DNA from: CAZYBG01 sp964645155
Lineage (GTDB): Bacteria; Pseudomonadota; Alphaproteobacteria; Rhodobacterales; Rhodobacteraceae
Reading direction: 5' to 3'
Length of the DNA stretch: 19,298 bases
NCBI GenBank assembly: GCA_964645155.1
Contig: CAZYBG010000059.1
Location: forward strand, 1 to 19,298
Position 1 is the first letter of the stretch. Each line of letters starts with the position of its first letter. A program made the translations under genes and the position numbers. Under the pieces are notes generated by a model. It saw only the letters and a list, made by a program, of their open reading frames with translations, ran no database searches and was not told where the DNA came from. Positions 12,768 through 19,298 of this stretch are shown here, piece by piece.

Positions 12768-15700
12768 ATGGCAACGATCGTCCTTTCCGCCGTCGGTGCG
12801 GCCGTGGGCGGGGCCTTCGGCGGCTCGGTCCTGGGCCTTTCGGCCGCGGTGATCGGCCGGGCGGTCGGCGCCACGATCGGGCGGGTGATCGACCAGCGGC
12901 TGCTGGGCGGCGGCTCGGCCGCGGTCGAGACCGGCAAGGTGGAGCGGTTCCGGCTGATGGGCGCCAGCGAGGGCGCGCCGGTGATGCAGGCCTGGGGGCG
13001 GCTGCGCCTTTCGGGCCAGGTGATCTGGGCGACGCGGTTCGAGGAGCGGACGCGCCGCAGCGGCGGTTCGGGCAAGGGCGCGCCGAAGCCGCCGGAGACG
13101 ACGAGCTACAGCTACAGCGTGAGCCTGGCGGTGGCGCTCTGCGAGGGCGGGATCGCGCGGGTGGGGCGGATCTGGGCCGACGGGGTCGAGATCGACCGCG
13201 AGACGCTGAACCTGCGCGTCTATGCCGGGACCGAGGACCAGCTGCCCGACCCGAAGATCGCCGCGGTCGAGGGGGCGGAGAACGCACCCGCCTATCGCGG
13301 CATCGCCTATGTGGTGCTCGAGGATCTCGACCTCACGCCGTTCGGCAACCGGGTGCCACAGTTCAGCTTCGAGGTGGTGCGCCCGGCAAAGGGCGCCGGC
13401 GGCCTCGGCGATCTGCTGCAGGGCGTGGCGCTGATCCCCGGGACGGGGGAGTACGCGCTGGCCACGACCCCGGTGCATTACGGGCGGGGCCGGGGCGAGA
13501 ACCGCACCGCCAACGTCCATTCCGCCGCCGGCGGCACCGACTTCACGGTGTCGATGCGGGCGCTGGGCGAGGAACTGCCGGCCGTGCGGTCGGTGCTGAC
13601 GGTGGTGTCGTGGTTCGGCGACGACCTGCGCTGCGGCACGTGCCGGGTGAAGCCGAAGGTCGAGCAGACGCTGCTGGACGGAACCGGCATGGCCTGGTCG
13701 GTCTCGGGGGTCGGCCGGGCGGCGGCCGAGGAGATCCCGCGGATCGACGGCAACTCGATCTACGGCGGCACGCCGGCGGACCGGTCGGTGATCGAGGCGC
13801 TGGCGGCGATCCGCGAGGCCGGGCAGAAGGCGGTGTTCTATCCGTTCCTGCTGATGGAGCAGCTTCCCGGCAACACGCTGCCCGACCCCTATACGGGCGC
13901 CCCGGGCCAGCCCGCGCTGCCCTGGCGGGGGCGGATCACGACCTCGGCCGCGCCGGGCCGCGCGGGCTCGCCCGACGGGACCGCGCAGGCCGAGGCCGAG
14001 GTCGCGGCGTTCTTCGGCGCCGCCGCGCCGGGGCAGTTCGCGGCGACGGCGAACGGGGTGAGCTATACCGGGCCGGCGGGCGAGTGGGGCTACCGGCGGA
14101 TGATCCTGCACTACGCCCATCTCTGCGCGGCGGCGGGCGGGGTCGATGCGTTCTGCATCGGTTCGGAGATGCGCGGGCTGACGACGATCCGAGGCGCCGG
14201 CGGGACCTTCCCGGCGGTGGAGGCGCTGCGGGCGCTGGCCGCGGAGGTGCGGGCGATCCTCGGGCCGGCGACGAAGATCGGCTATGCCGCCGACTGGACG
14301 GAGTATTTCGGCCATCAACCGCAGGACGGCTCCGGCGACGTCTACTTCCACCTCGACCCGCTCTGGGCCGACCCGGCGATCGACTTCGTGGGCATCGACA
14401 ACTACATGCCGCTCAGCGACTGGCGCGATGGCGCGGATCATGCCGATGCGCCCTGGGGGTCGATCCACGCGCTGTCCTACCTCAAGGCCAATGTCGAGGG
14501 CGGCGAGGGCTACGACTGGTACTACGAGGGGCCGGAGGCGCGGGCGGCGCAGGTCCGCGCGCGGATCGCCGATGGCGCCCATGGCGAGCCCTGGGTCTAC
14601 CGCTACAAGGACATCCGCGGCTGGTGGGAGAACGCCCATCACGCGCGGATCGGCGGCGTGCGGCAGGCGGCGCCGACGGCCTGGGTGCCAAGGTCGAAGC
14701 CGATCTGGTTCACCGAATTCGGCTGCGCGGCGGTCGACAAGGGCACGAACGAGCCGAACAAGTTCCTCGACGCGAAATCGTCGGAATCGGCGCTGCCGGT
14801 CTGGTCGAACGGGTCGCGCGACGACCTGATCCAGCAGCAGTACTACCGTGCGGTGCTGGGCTACTGGTCCGAGCCGGGGCGGAACCCGGTGTCGGACCTC
14901 TATGGCGGGCCGATGATCGACCTGTCGCGGGCGCATGCCTGGGCCTGGGACGCGCGGCCGCACCCGCAGTTCCCCGGCCTGTCGGAGCTCTGGTCGGACG
15001 CGGCGAACTATCCGCGCGGCCACTGGCTGAACGGCCGGGTGACGGCCGCTTCGCTGGCCGCGGTGGTGGCCGAGATCTGCGGGCGCTCGGGGGTCGGAGA
15101 GGTCGATGTCGAGGACCTCTACGGCCTTGTGCGCGGCTATTCGGTGACCGACATCGAGCCGGCGCGGTCGATGCTGCAGCCCCTGATGCTCGCCTACGGT
15201 TTCGAGGCGATCGAGCGGGAGGGCAGGCTGATCTTCCGCAACCGCGGCCGCCGCGCGGACCGGGTGCTGACTGACGACGACCTCGCGCTGACGGGCGAGC
15301 AGGAGAGCGCGGTCGAGACCGCCCGGACGCCGGCGGCGGAGGTCGCGGGGCGGGTGCGGCTGACCTTCGTGGAGGCCGACGGCGACTACGAGGCGCGCGC
15401 GGCCGAGGCGATCTTTCCCGACGAGCGGACCTATTCGGTCTCGCAGTCCGAGCTGCCGCTGGTGCTGACCGCGGCCGAGGGGCGGTCGATCGTCGAGCGG
15501 TGGCTGGCGGAATCGCGGGTGGCGCGCGACGCGGTGCGTCTGGCGCTGCCGCCCTCGGCGATCGTGACCGGCGCGGGCGATGTGGTCCGGCTGCAGGCGG
15601 GCGGGCTTTCGACGCTCTATCGGATCGACCGGGTCGAGCAGGCCGGCGCCGCGCTGATCGAGGCGGTGAGGGTCGAGCCCGAGGTGCAGGTGCCGAGCGA

Positions 15701-16685
15701 TGCGGCGGATGTGGCGCCGGGCGTCCGGCCCTTCGCGCCGCCGCTGCCGGTCTATCCGCTGTTTCTCGACCTGCCGCTCCTGACCGGGCAGGAGGTGGCG
15801 CATGCGCCGCATCTGGCGGTGGCCGCGGAGCCGTGGCCCGGGGTCGTCGCGGTCTATGCGGCGCCGGTCGAGGATGCCGGCTATGCGCTGGCCCAGACCG
15901 TCGGGGCGCCGGCGACGGTGGGGACGAGCGAGACCGCGCTTCTGGCCGCCGCGCCGGGCGTCTGGGACCGGGGGTCCGCGCTGCGGGTGCGGTTCGGCAC
16001 GACGGCGGCGCTCGCCTCGGCAGGCGAGGCGGCGCTGCTTGCGGGCGCGAACCTGGCGGCCGTCGGCGACGGCAGCCCGGGCAACTGGGAGCTGTTCCAG
16101 TTCCGCGATGCAGTACTGGTCGAGCCCGGGGTCTGGGAGCTGTCGCACCGGCTCCGCGGGCAGCAGGGCACCGACGCGACGATGCCGGCGAGCTGGCCGC
16201 CGGGCAGCCAGGTGGTGCTTGTGGACGGGGCGGTCGGGCAGATCGACCTGCCGCTGTCGGCGCGCGGGCTGGCGCGGCACTACCGGGTCGGGCCGGCGCT
16301 GCGCGGCTACGAGGACCCGTCCTACGAGCACGTGGTCGCGGCGTTCGACGGGATCGGGCTTCGGCCCTATGCCCCCGCGCATCTGCGGGCGCGGCGGCTT
16401 GCCGGCGGCGATCTGGCGCTGAGCTGGATCCGCCGCACGCGGGTCGACGGCGACAGCTGGGCCGGCGAGGAGGTACCCCTGGGCGAGACCCGCGAGGCCT
16501 ACCGCATCCGCGTGGTGCAGGGCACGGCGGTCCTGCGGGAGAGCACCGTCATCCTGCCGGAATGGACCTACGGCGCGGCGCAGCAGGCGGCGGACGGGGT
16601 CGTTGCCGGCTTCACGGTCGAGGTCGCGCAGGTCTCGGAGACCTTCGGCCCCGGCCCCTTCACGAGGATCACGATCGATGACTGA
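12768..16685 (+). CDS. g15: GTA g15, baseplate megatron with TIM-barrel domain
   Basis: At 1305 aa this is the largest gene of the cluster. The R. capsulatus homologue (Rcc01698) is the 'megatron' that forms the baseplate and central tail-tip channel. The N-terminus is Gly/Ala-rich and hydrophobic (residues 1-40). A glycoside-hydrolase-like TIM barrel spans roughly residues 430-740, with DAFCIGSEMRGL (Glu467), KIGYAADWTEYFG, IDFVGIDNYMPLSDW and PIWFTEFGCAAVDKG (Glu650). The two glutamates sit where retaining glycosidases have their catalytic pair. A Phage-tail_3-like region follows (about 760-960), then a beta-rich C-terminal domain. ATG 12768 has GAGGAG at 12755-12760. The frame is open further upstream inside g14, which is discarded. 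The stop overlaps the next gene by 8 bp. Confidence 0.95.
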   Translation: MATIVLSAVGAAVGGAFGGSVLGLSAAVIGRAVGATIGRVIDQRLLGGGSAAVETGKVERFRLMGASEGAPVMQAWGRLRLSGQVIWATRFEERTRRSGGSGKGAPKPPETTSYSYSVSLAVALCEGGIARVGRIWADGVEIDRETLNLRVYAGTEDQLPDPKIAAVEGAENAPAYRGIAYVVLEDLDLTPFGNRVPQFSFEVVRPAKGAGGLGDLLQGVALIPGTGEYALATTPVHYGRGRGENRTANVHSAAGGTDFTVSMRALGEELPAVRSVLTVVSWFGDDLRCGTCRVKPKVEQTLLDGTGMAWSVSGVGRAAAEEIPRIDGNSIYGGTPADRSVIEALAAIREAGQKAVFYPFLLMEQLPGNTLPDPYTGAPGQPALPWRGRITTSAAPGRAGSPDGTAQAEAEVAAFFGAAAPGQFAATANGVSYTGPAGEWGYRRMILHYAHLCAAAGGVDAFCIGSEMRGLTTIRGAGGTFPAVEALRALAAEVRAILGPATKIGYAADWTEYFGHQPQDGSGDVYFHLDPLWADPAIDFVGIDNYMPLSDWRDGADHADAPWGSIHALSYLKANVEGGEGYDWYYEGPEARAAQVRARIADGAHGEPWVYRYKDIRGWWENAHHARIGGVRQAAPTAWVPRSKPIWFTEFGCAAVDKGTNEPNKFLDAKSSESALPVWSNGSRDDLIQQQYYRAVLGYWSEPGRNPVSDLYGGPMIDLSRAHAWAWDARPHPQFPGLSELWSDAANYPRGHWLNGRVTAASLAAVVAEICGRSGVGEVDVEDLYGLVRGYSVTDIEPARSMLQPLMLAYGFEAIEREGRLIFRNRGRRADRVLTDDDLALTGEQESAVETARTPAAEVAGRVRLTFVEADGDYEARAAEAIFPDERTYSVSQSELPLVLTAAEGRSIVERWLAESRVARDAVRLALPPSAIVTGAGDVVRLQAGGLSTLYRIDRVEQAGAALIEAVRVEPEVQVPSDAADVAPGVRPFAPPLPVYPLFLDLPLLTGQEVAHAPHLAVAAEPWPGVVAVYAAPVEDAGYALAQTVGAPATVGTSETALLAAAPGVWDRGSALRVRFGTTAALASAGEAALLAGANLAAVGDGSPGNWELFQFRDAVLVEPGVWELSHRLRGQQGTDATMPASWPPGSQVVLVDGAVGQIDLPLSARGLARHYRVGPALRGYEDPSYEHVVAAFDGIGLRPYAPAHLRARRLAGGDLALSWIRRTRVDGDSWAGEEVPLGETREAYRIRVVQGTAVLRESTVILPEWTYGAAQQAADGVVAGFTVEVAQVSETFGPGPFTRITIDD

Positions 16686-17394
16686 CACGGCAAAGCTCGG
16701 CCTTCCGCTTCTTGCCCCGTCGCAGGCGCAGAAGCACGTCACGGTGAACGAGGCGCTGGCGCGGATCGACGCGGCGGCGCAGCTGACGGTGCTGTCGCGC
16801 GTGGTGGCGACGCCGCCGGTCACCGCCGCCGAGGGCGAGGCCTACGTGGTCGCCGCGGCAAGCGTCAACGACTGGGCAGGGCGCGACGGGCAGATCGCCG
16901 TGCGGCAGAACGGCGGCTGGATCTTCCTGCAGCCGCGCGCGGGCTGGCGCGCCTTCGTGGCAGACGAAGCCGAGACACTGCTGCATGACGGGCAGGCCTG
17001 GGCCGCGGGCGCGGTTGCGGTGTCGGCCGGCGGGGCGGCGTTCTCGGTCCATGTGCGCGAGTTCGACCATGCGGTGGGCGCCGGCGCGAGTTCGGCGACG
17101 GCGGCGGAACTGCCGGCGAATGCCGTGGTCTTCGGCGTCACCGCGCGGGTGCTTTCGGATATCCAGGGCGGGCTCGCCACGTGGCGGCTGGGCGTCGCGG
17201 GGTCGGACGACCGTTACGGGACCGGGGCGGGCACCGGCCAGGGGTCTTTCCTGCGCGGCATCACCGGGACGCCGCTGACCTACTATGCGCAGACCGCGCT
17301 GCTGATGACTGCCGAAGGCGGCACCTTCGCCGGCGGCGGCATGGTACGCCTTGCCATTCACTACGCGCGGCTCGGCCTGCCGCGGCTCGTCTGA
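16678..17394 (+). CDS. DUF2793 protein, probable GTA tail fibre / receptor binding
   Basis: This 238-aa protein has an N-terminal DUF2793 domain: LGLPLLAPSQAQKHVTVNEA (residues 7-26), then LARIDAAAQL, GEAYVV, WAGRDGQIAVRQNGGWIFL and AGWRAFVADE (to about 95). After a short Ala/Gly linker, a beta-rich C-terminal domain (about 120-238) follows, with VSVHV-like strands and a Gly-rich GTGAGTGQG loop, compatible with a receptor or carbohydrate-binding domain. In R. capsulatus a DUF2793-type fibre gene lies, as I recall, away from the main cluster. Here it starts 8 bp before the end of g15, so it should be co-translated with it. Fibre function is inference from domain and position. Confidence 0.85.
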   Translation: MTDTAKLGLPLLAPSQAQKHVTVNEALARIDAAAQLTVLSRVVATPPVTAAEGEAYVVAAASVNDWAGRDGQIAVRQNGGWIFLQPRAGWRAFVADEAETLLHDGQAWAAGAVAVSAGGAAFSVHVREFDHAVGAGASSATAAELPANAVVFGVTARVLSDIQGGLATWRLGVAGSDDRYGTGAGTGQGSFLRGITGTPLTYYAQTALLMTAEGGTFAGGGMVRLAIHYARLGLPRLV

Positions 17395-17693
17395 TGCGGC
17401 TGCTCGGTGCGGCGGATCTGTTCGCGGCCGCGCGTGCCCTTCTGGCCGCGCCCGAGCCGCTGCGCGCGGGCCTCATGGCGCGGATGATCCACGAGGCCGA
17501 GGCGGCGGACCGCTACCGCAGGCGCATCGGCCGGGTCCATCCGCTCTGGGGCAACGGCACGCTCGAGGCCGCGGCGCGAGGACATGCGCCGGGGCCGTCC
17601 CGCGCGCTCCACGACAACGATCATCTCGCCTGCCTCGCCCTCGTCCTCGAGGCGCTGGTCGCGCATCGCGCGCGGCCGGATCGCAGGATGTGA
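17394..17693 (+). CDS. Small conserved-looking protein of unknown function (99 aa)
   Basis: The ATG at 17394 overlaps the stop of the fibre gene (TGATG), which with its length marks it as real despite the overlapping longer frame upstream. The protein is largely helical: AADLFAAARALLAAPEPLRAGL, then RMIHEAEAADRYRRRIGRVHPLWGNGTLEAAA (about residues 30-61) and DNDHLACLALVLEALVAHRA near the end. I recall similar short proteins near cysE in Rhodobacterales genomes (possibly listed as DUF7742) but assign no function. No signal peptide, membrane segment or DNA-binding motif is evident. It could be a last gene of the GTA operon or a passenger. Confidence 0.75.
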   Translation: MRLLGAADLFAAARALLAAPEPLRAGLMARMIHEAEAADRYRRRIGRVHPLWGNGTLEAAARGHAPGPSRALHDNDHLACLALVLEALVAHRARPDRRM

Positions 17694-17749
17694 TGGCTGT
17701 CATCAGGGCTTTCCACGTGACGCCCCGCGCCTATCTGGTGTAGAACCAG
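17691..17749. repeat. Two short inverted repeats upstream of cysE
   Basis: TGATG-GCTGT-CATCA (17691-17705), starting in the stop of the 99-aa gene and followed by GGGCTTT, and CTGGT-GTAGA-ACCAG (17735-17749) each have perfect 5-bp arms. The first could be a weak end-of-operon terminator, the second an operator or leader hairpin just before the cysE ribosome site (GAAGGAG, 17758-17764). No convincing sigma70 promoter is seen between them. Either may be chance. Confidence 0.3.
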
Positions 17750-17772
17750 CACGGAAGCGAAGGAGCCCGGTC

Positions 17773-18582
17773 ATGGCCAGGATGCACGCGCAGGTTGCGA
17801 CCCTCGACCCGGTCTGGAGCCGGATCACCGAAGAGGCCCAGGCCGCCGTGCGGGACGAGCCCTTGCTCGGCGGACTGGTCCATTCGAGCATTCTGCATCA
17901 CCCGACGATGGAGCGCGCGCTTGCCTACCGCATCGCGCTCAAGCTGTCGTCGGGCGAGATGGGCGAGCAGCTTATCAGCGAGATCGCCGAGGAAGCCTAT
18001 ACCGCCGACCCCGATCTCGGGCAGACGGCGCGCGCCGACCTCGCCGCCGTCTACGAGCGTGACCCGGCCTGCCACCGGTTCCTCCAGCCGATCCTCTATT
18101 TCAAGGGCTACCAGGCGATCCAGGCCTATCGCGTGGGCCACTGGCTGTGGCGCGAGGGGCGCAAGGACCTGGCCTATTTCCTGCAGATGCGGATCAGCGA
18201 GCAGTTCGGCGTCGACATCCACCCCGCCGCGCGGCTCGGCCGCGGCATCATGATCGACCACGCCCATTCCATCGTGATCGGCGAGACCGCGGTCGTGGGC
18301 GACAACGTGTCGATGCTGCATTCGGTCACGCTGGGCGGGACCGGCAAGGCGGATGGCGACCGGCACCCCAAGATCGGGAACGGCGTGCTCATCGGGGCCG
18401 GGGCGAAGGTGCTCGGCAACATCAGTGTCGGCTATTGCAGCCGGATCGCCGCGGGCTCGGTCGTGCTCGCCGACGTGCCGCCCTGCAAGACGGTGGCCGG
18501 CGTGCCGGCGCGGATCGTCGGCGAGGCCGGATGCGACCAGCCCTCGGTCAGCATGGACCAGCTGATCCGCGACGGCGTCTGA
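17773..18582 (+). CDS. cysE: Serine O-acetyltransferase
   Basis: This 269-aa enzyme transfers acetyl from acetyl-CoA to L-serine, giving O-acetylserine, the first committed step of cysteine synthesis in the cytoplasm. The N-terminal helical domain contains DPVWSRITEEAQAAVRDEPLL (about residues 12-32) and SILHHPTMERALAYRIALKL. The C-terminal left-handed beta-helix has the hexapeptide repeats typical of the family: VDIHPAARLGRGIMIDHAHS, IVIGETAVVGDNVSMLHSVTLGG and RHPKIGNGVLIGAGAKVLGNI. The catalytic Asp/His pair is expected in MIDHAHS. ATG 17773 follows GAAGGAG. The stop lies 4 bp from that of the convergent VOC gene, with no terminator between. Confidence 0.97.
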   Translation: MARMHAQVATLDPVWSRITEEAQAAVRDEPLLGGLVHSSILHHPTMERALAYRIALKLSSGEMGEQLISEIAEEAYTADPDLGQTARADLAAVYERDPACHRFLQPILYFKGYQAIQAYRVGHWLWREGRKDLAYFLQMRISEQFGVDIHPAARLGRGIMIDHAHSIVIGETAVVGDNVSMLHSVTLGGTGKADGDRHPKIGNGVLIGAGAKVLGNISVGYCSRIAAGSVVLADVPPCKTVAGVPARIVGEAGCDQPSVSMDQLIRDGV

Positions 18583-18586
18583 CGCC

Positions 18587-19000
18587 TCAGGACCAGAGCC
18601 GCGGCTCGGCGATCTCGACCGAGTTGCCCGCCGGATCGCGGACGTAGATCGAGCGGGCGCCGTTCGGCCAGCGGAAATCGGCCTCGATCTCGACACCCGC
18701 CGCGACGAGCTGCGCGCGCCAGGCGTCGATTGCCGCACCTTCCGCGGCGAAGCAGACATGCCCGGGTCCGCGCGCGCCGTGCGGCGGCACCGGCAGGTCG
18801 GGGTTGCCGGTCGGGCGCGCCGTCTCCTCGGCGTTGAAGACCAGCAGGATCGTGCCGCCGACCCGGTAGAACACATGCCGCGCGCCGACGCGCTGCACCC
18901 GTTCAAGGCCGAGGATGCCGCCGTAGAACGCCTCGGCCGCATCCAGATCGGCGGCGTAGATCGCGGCCTCCAGTACCCCCGAAAACTCCCGTTCCGTCAT
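18587..19000 (-). CDS. VOC-superfamily (glyoxalase/bleomycin-resistance fold) protein
   Basis: This 137-aa protein has the two-module VOC fold. The first module contains VLEAAIYAADLDAAEAFYGGILGLE (about residues 9-33), and the second GPGHVCFAAE (about 78-87) and WPNGARSIYVRDPAGNSVEI (111-130). Likely metal ligands are Glu11, His81 and Glu129, in the usual positions. Substrate cannot be told; glyoxalase I, fosfomycin-resistance and epimerase relatives share this pattern. The start at 19000 gives a normal VOC length; the frame stays open to 19216 but the extension is low in family-like residues and would overlap the next gene's start. It converges with cysE and diverges from the HNH gene. Confidence 0.88.
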   Translation of the reverse strand: MTEREFSGVLEAAIYAADLDAAEAFYGGILGLERVQRVGARHVFYRVGGTILLVFNAEETARPTGNPDLPVPPHGARGPGHVCFAAEGAAIDAWRAQLVAAGVEIEADFRWPNGARSIYVRDPAGNSVEIAEPRLWS

Positions 19001-19057
19001 GGCCCTGACATGTTGCGGCGCTACGTCTCCCCGCGAGCCTACCGCATATCGGGGGGC

Positions 19058-19085
19058 TTGCAAGGCGGGTGCCGCCAGATATAGT
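19058..19085 (+). promoter_or_regulatory. Sigma70-like promoter for the HNH gene
   Basis: TTGCAA (19058-19063) and TATAGT (19080-19085) are separated by 16 bp. This is the best promoter match in the window and lies about 75 bp before the HNH start codon. The -35 sits in the palindrome CTTGCAAG (19057-19064), and the spacer contains GGCGG-GTG-CCGCC (19064-19076), both operator-like. On the minus strand the same TTGCAA is followed 16 bp later by TAGGCT (19041-19036), a weaker candidate for the VOC gene. Confidence 0.55.
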
Positions 19086-19159
19086 TGCGAGCAGCTGGAG
19101 CGGGGCTCCCGCTCTGGTGCCGGAAATGCGGCAGGCAGAGCGAGGACGGAGTCTCGTTG

Positions 19160-19298
19160 ATGGACGGCGATTTCAGGACGACCTTCGTGAGGGACCCGGC
19201 CGGGGCGCGCCAGCACCCCGCGCTGGTGCTGAACGCCGACTATCGCCCGCTCAGCTACTACCCGCTCTCGCTCTGGCCCTGGCAGGAGGCGGTGAAGG
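19160..19298 (+). CDS. HNH-endonuclease-like protein, 5' end only
   Basis: Only the first 46 residues are inside the window. ALVLNADYRPLSYYPLSLWP (about residues 22-41) is the typical N-terminal segment of a bacterial HNH endonuclease family in which a short 'LNADYRPLS' lead-in precedes the HNH motif. The catalytic motif itself is beyond the window end, so the call rests on this segment. ATG 19160 follows GGACGGAG at 19144-19151; TTG 19157 is also in frame. It has its own promoter-like element upstream and is divergent from the VOC gene. Confidence 0.75.
   Translation, partial: MDGDFRTTFVRDPAGARQHPALVLNADYRPLSYYPLSLWPWQEAVK

Larger units (their letters stand above)
2369..17394 (+). other. 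Gene transfer agent (RcGTA-type) structural gene cluster
   Basis: Eighteen plus-strand genes reproduce the R. capsulatus GTA order g1 to g15, including g3.5 and g10.1, and end with a DUF2793 fibre-like gene. Diagnostic members are the g3.5 head protein, the ~220-aa tape measure, the paired g10 and g10.1 chaperones, and the g12-g13-g14-g15 block ending in a TIM-barrel-bearing megatron. No integrase, excisionase, replication, repressor, holin or endolysin gene is present and no att-like direct repeat was seen. The flanking genes are ordinary chromosomal ones. This separates it from an HK97-like prophage. Confidence 0.93.

Noticed and set aside
12666..16823. Very long minus-strand open frame (about 1385 codons) opposite g15
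   Set aside because: It mirrors the coding frame of g15, is Arg/Pro/Ala-rich without recognisable domains, and such antisense frames are common where third-position GC is near saturation.
2369..17394. Inducible HK97-like prophage
   Set aside because: No integrase, repressor, replication or lysis gene and no flanking direct repeats; gene content and tape measure length are those of a GTA.
19001..19216. Upstream extension of the VOC gene to 19216
   Set aside because: It would overlap the HNH start and the divergent promoter and adds about 70 residues not expected in a VOC protein of normal 130-140 aa length.
1..19298. tRNA genes, CRISPR arrays and insertion sequences
   Set aside because: No cloverleaf-like segment, regularly spaced repeat or transposase-like frame was found; gaps between genes are too short and GC-rich.

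Overview
The window comes from a very GC-rich alphaproteobacterium, almost certainly a member of the Rhodobacterales (Paracoccaceae/Roseobacter type). The evidence is a complete Rhodobacter capsulatus-type gene transfer agent (GTA) structural cluster in canonical order, including its two small signature genes (g3.5 and g10.1), set between housekeeping genes (fabF and mltG upstream, cysE downstream). The genus cannot be told from the sequence alone.

Layout. Positions 1-812 hold the 3' part of fabF (fatty acid elongation). It is followed 5 bp later by mltG (818-2032), an endolytic murein transglycosylase. The gap at 2033-2368 is the only gene-free stretch over 300 bp and looks regulatory. It contains an AT-rich island with three TAAC motifs exactly 11 bp apart, a 15-bp inverted repeat, a -35-like TTGACT, and then a strong intrinsic-terminator-like hairpin with a T-run upstream of the first GTA gene.

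The GTA genes run from 2369 to 17394 on the plus strand: small terminase-like g1, large terminase, HK97 portal, g3.5, prohead protease, major capsid, head-tail connector (g6), head closure (g7), tail terminator (g8), major tail protein (g9), g10 and g10.1 (tail assembly chaperones), a very short tape measure (g11), distal tail protein (g12), hub (g13), NlpC/P60 peptidase (g14), the 1305-aa baseplate 'megatron' (g15) and a DUF2793 tail-fibre-like gene. Many junctions are ATGA/TGATG/GTGA overlaps, indicating translational coupling. The larger gaps, after g5 (255 bp) and after g11 (129 bp), contain strong GC hairpins. No integrase, replication, repressor, holin or endolysin gene and no obvious att repeat is present, which fits a domesticated GTA and not an inducible prophage.

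After the fibre gene comes a translationally coupled 99-aa protein of unknown function, then cysE (serine acetyltransferase). A convergent VOC/glyoxalase-fold gene follows on the minus strand. Last is a divergent, good sigma70-like promoter leading into the start of an HNH-endonuclease-like gene cut by the window end.

How it works together: g1 and TerL package host DNA through the portal into a capsid built from g5 and matured by g4. g6-g8 join the head to a short tail of g9, with length set by g11 and assembly helped by g10 and g10.1. g12-g15 and the DUF2793 protein form the baseplate, peptidoglycan-degrading and cell-contact parts. The least explained features are the terminator-like leader upstream of g1, the phased TAAC motifs, and the missing stop codon of g1.
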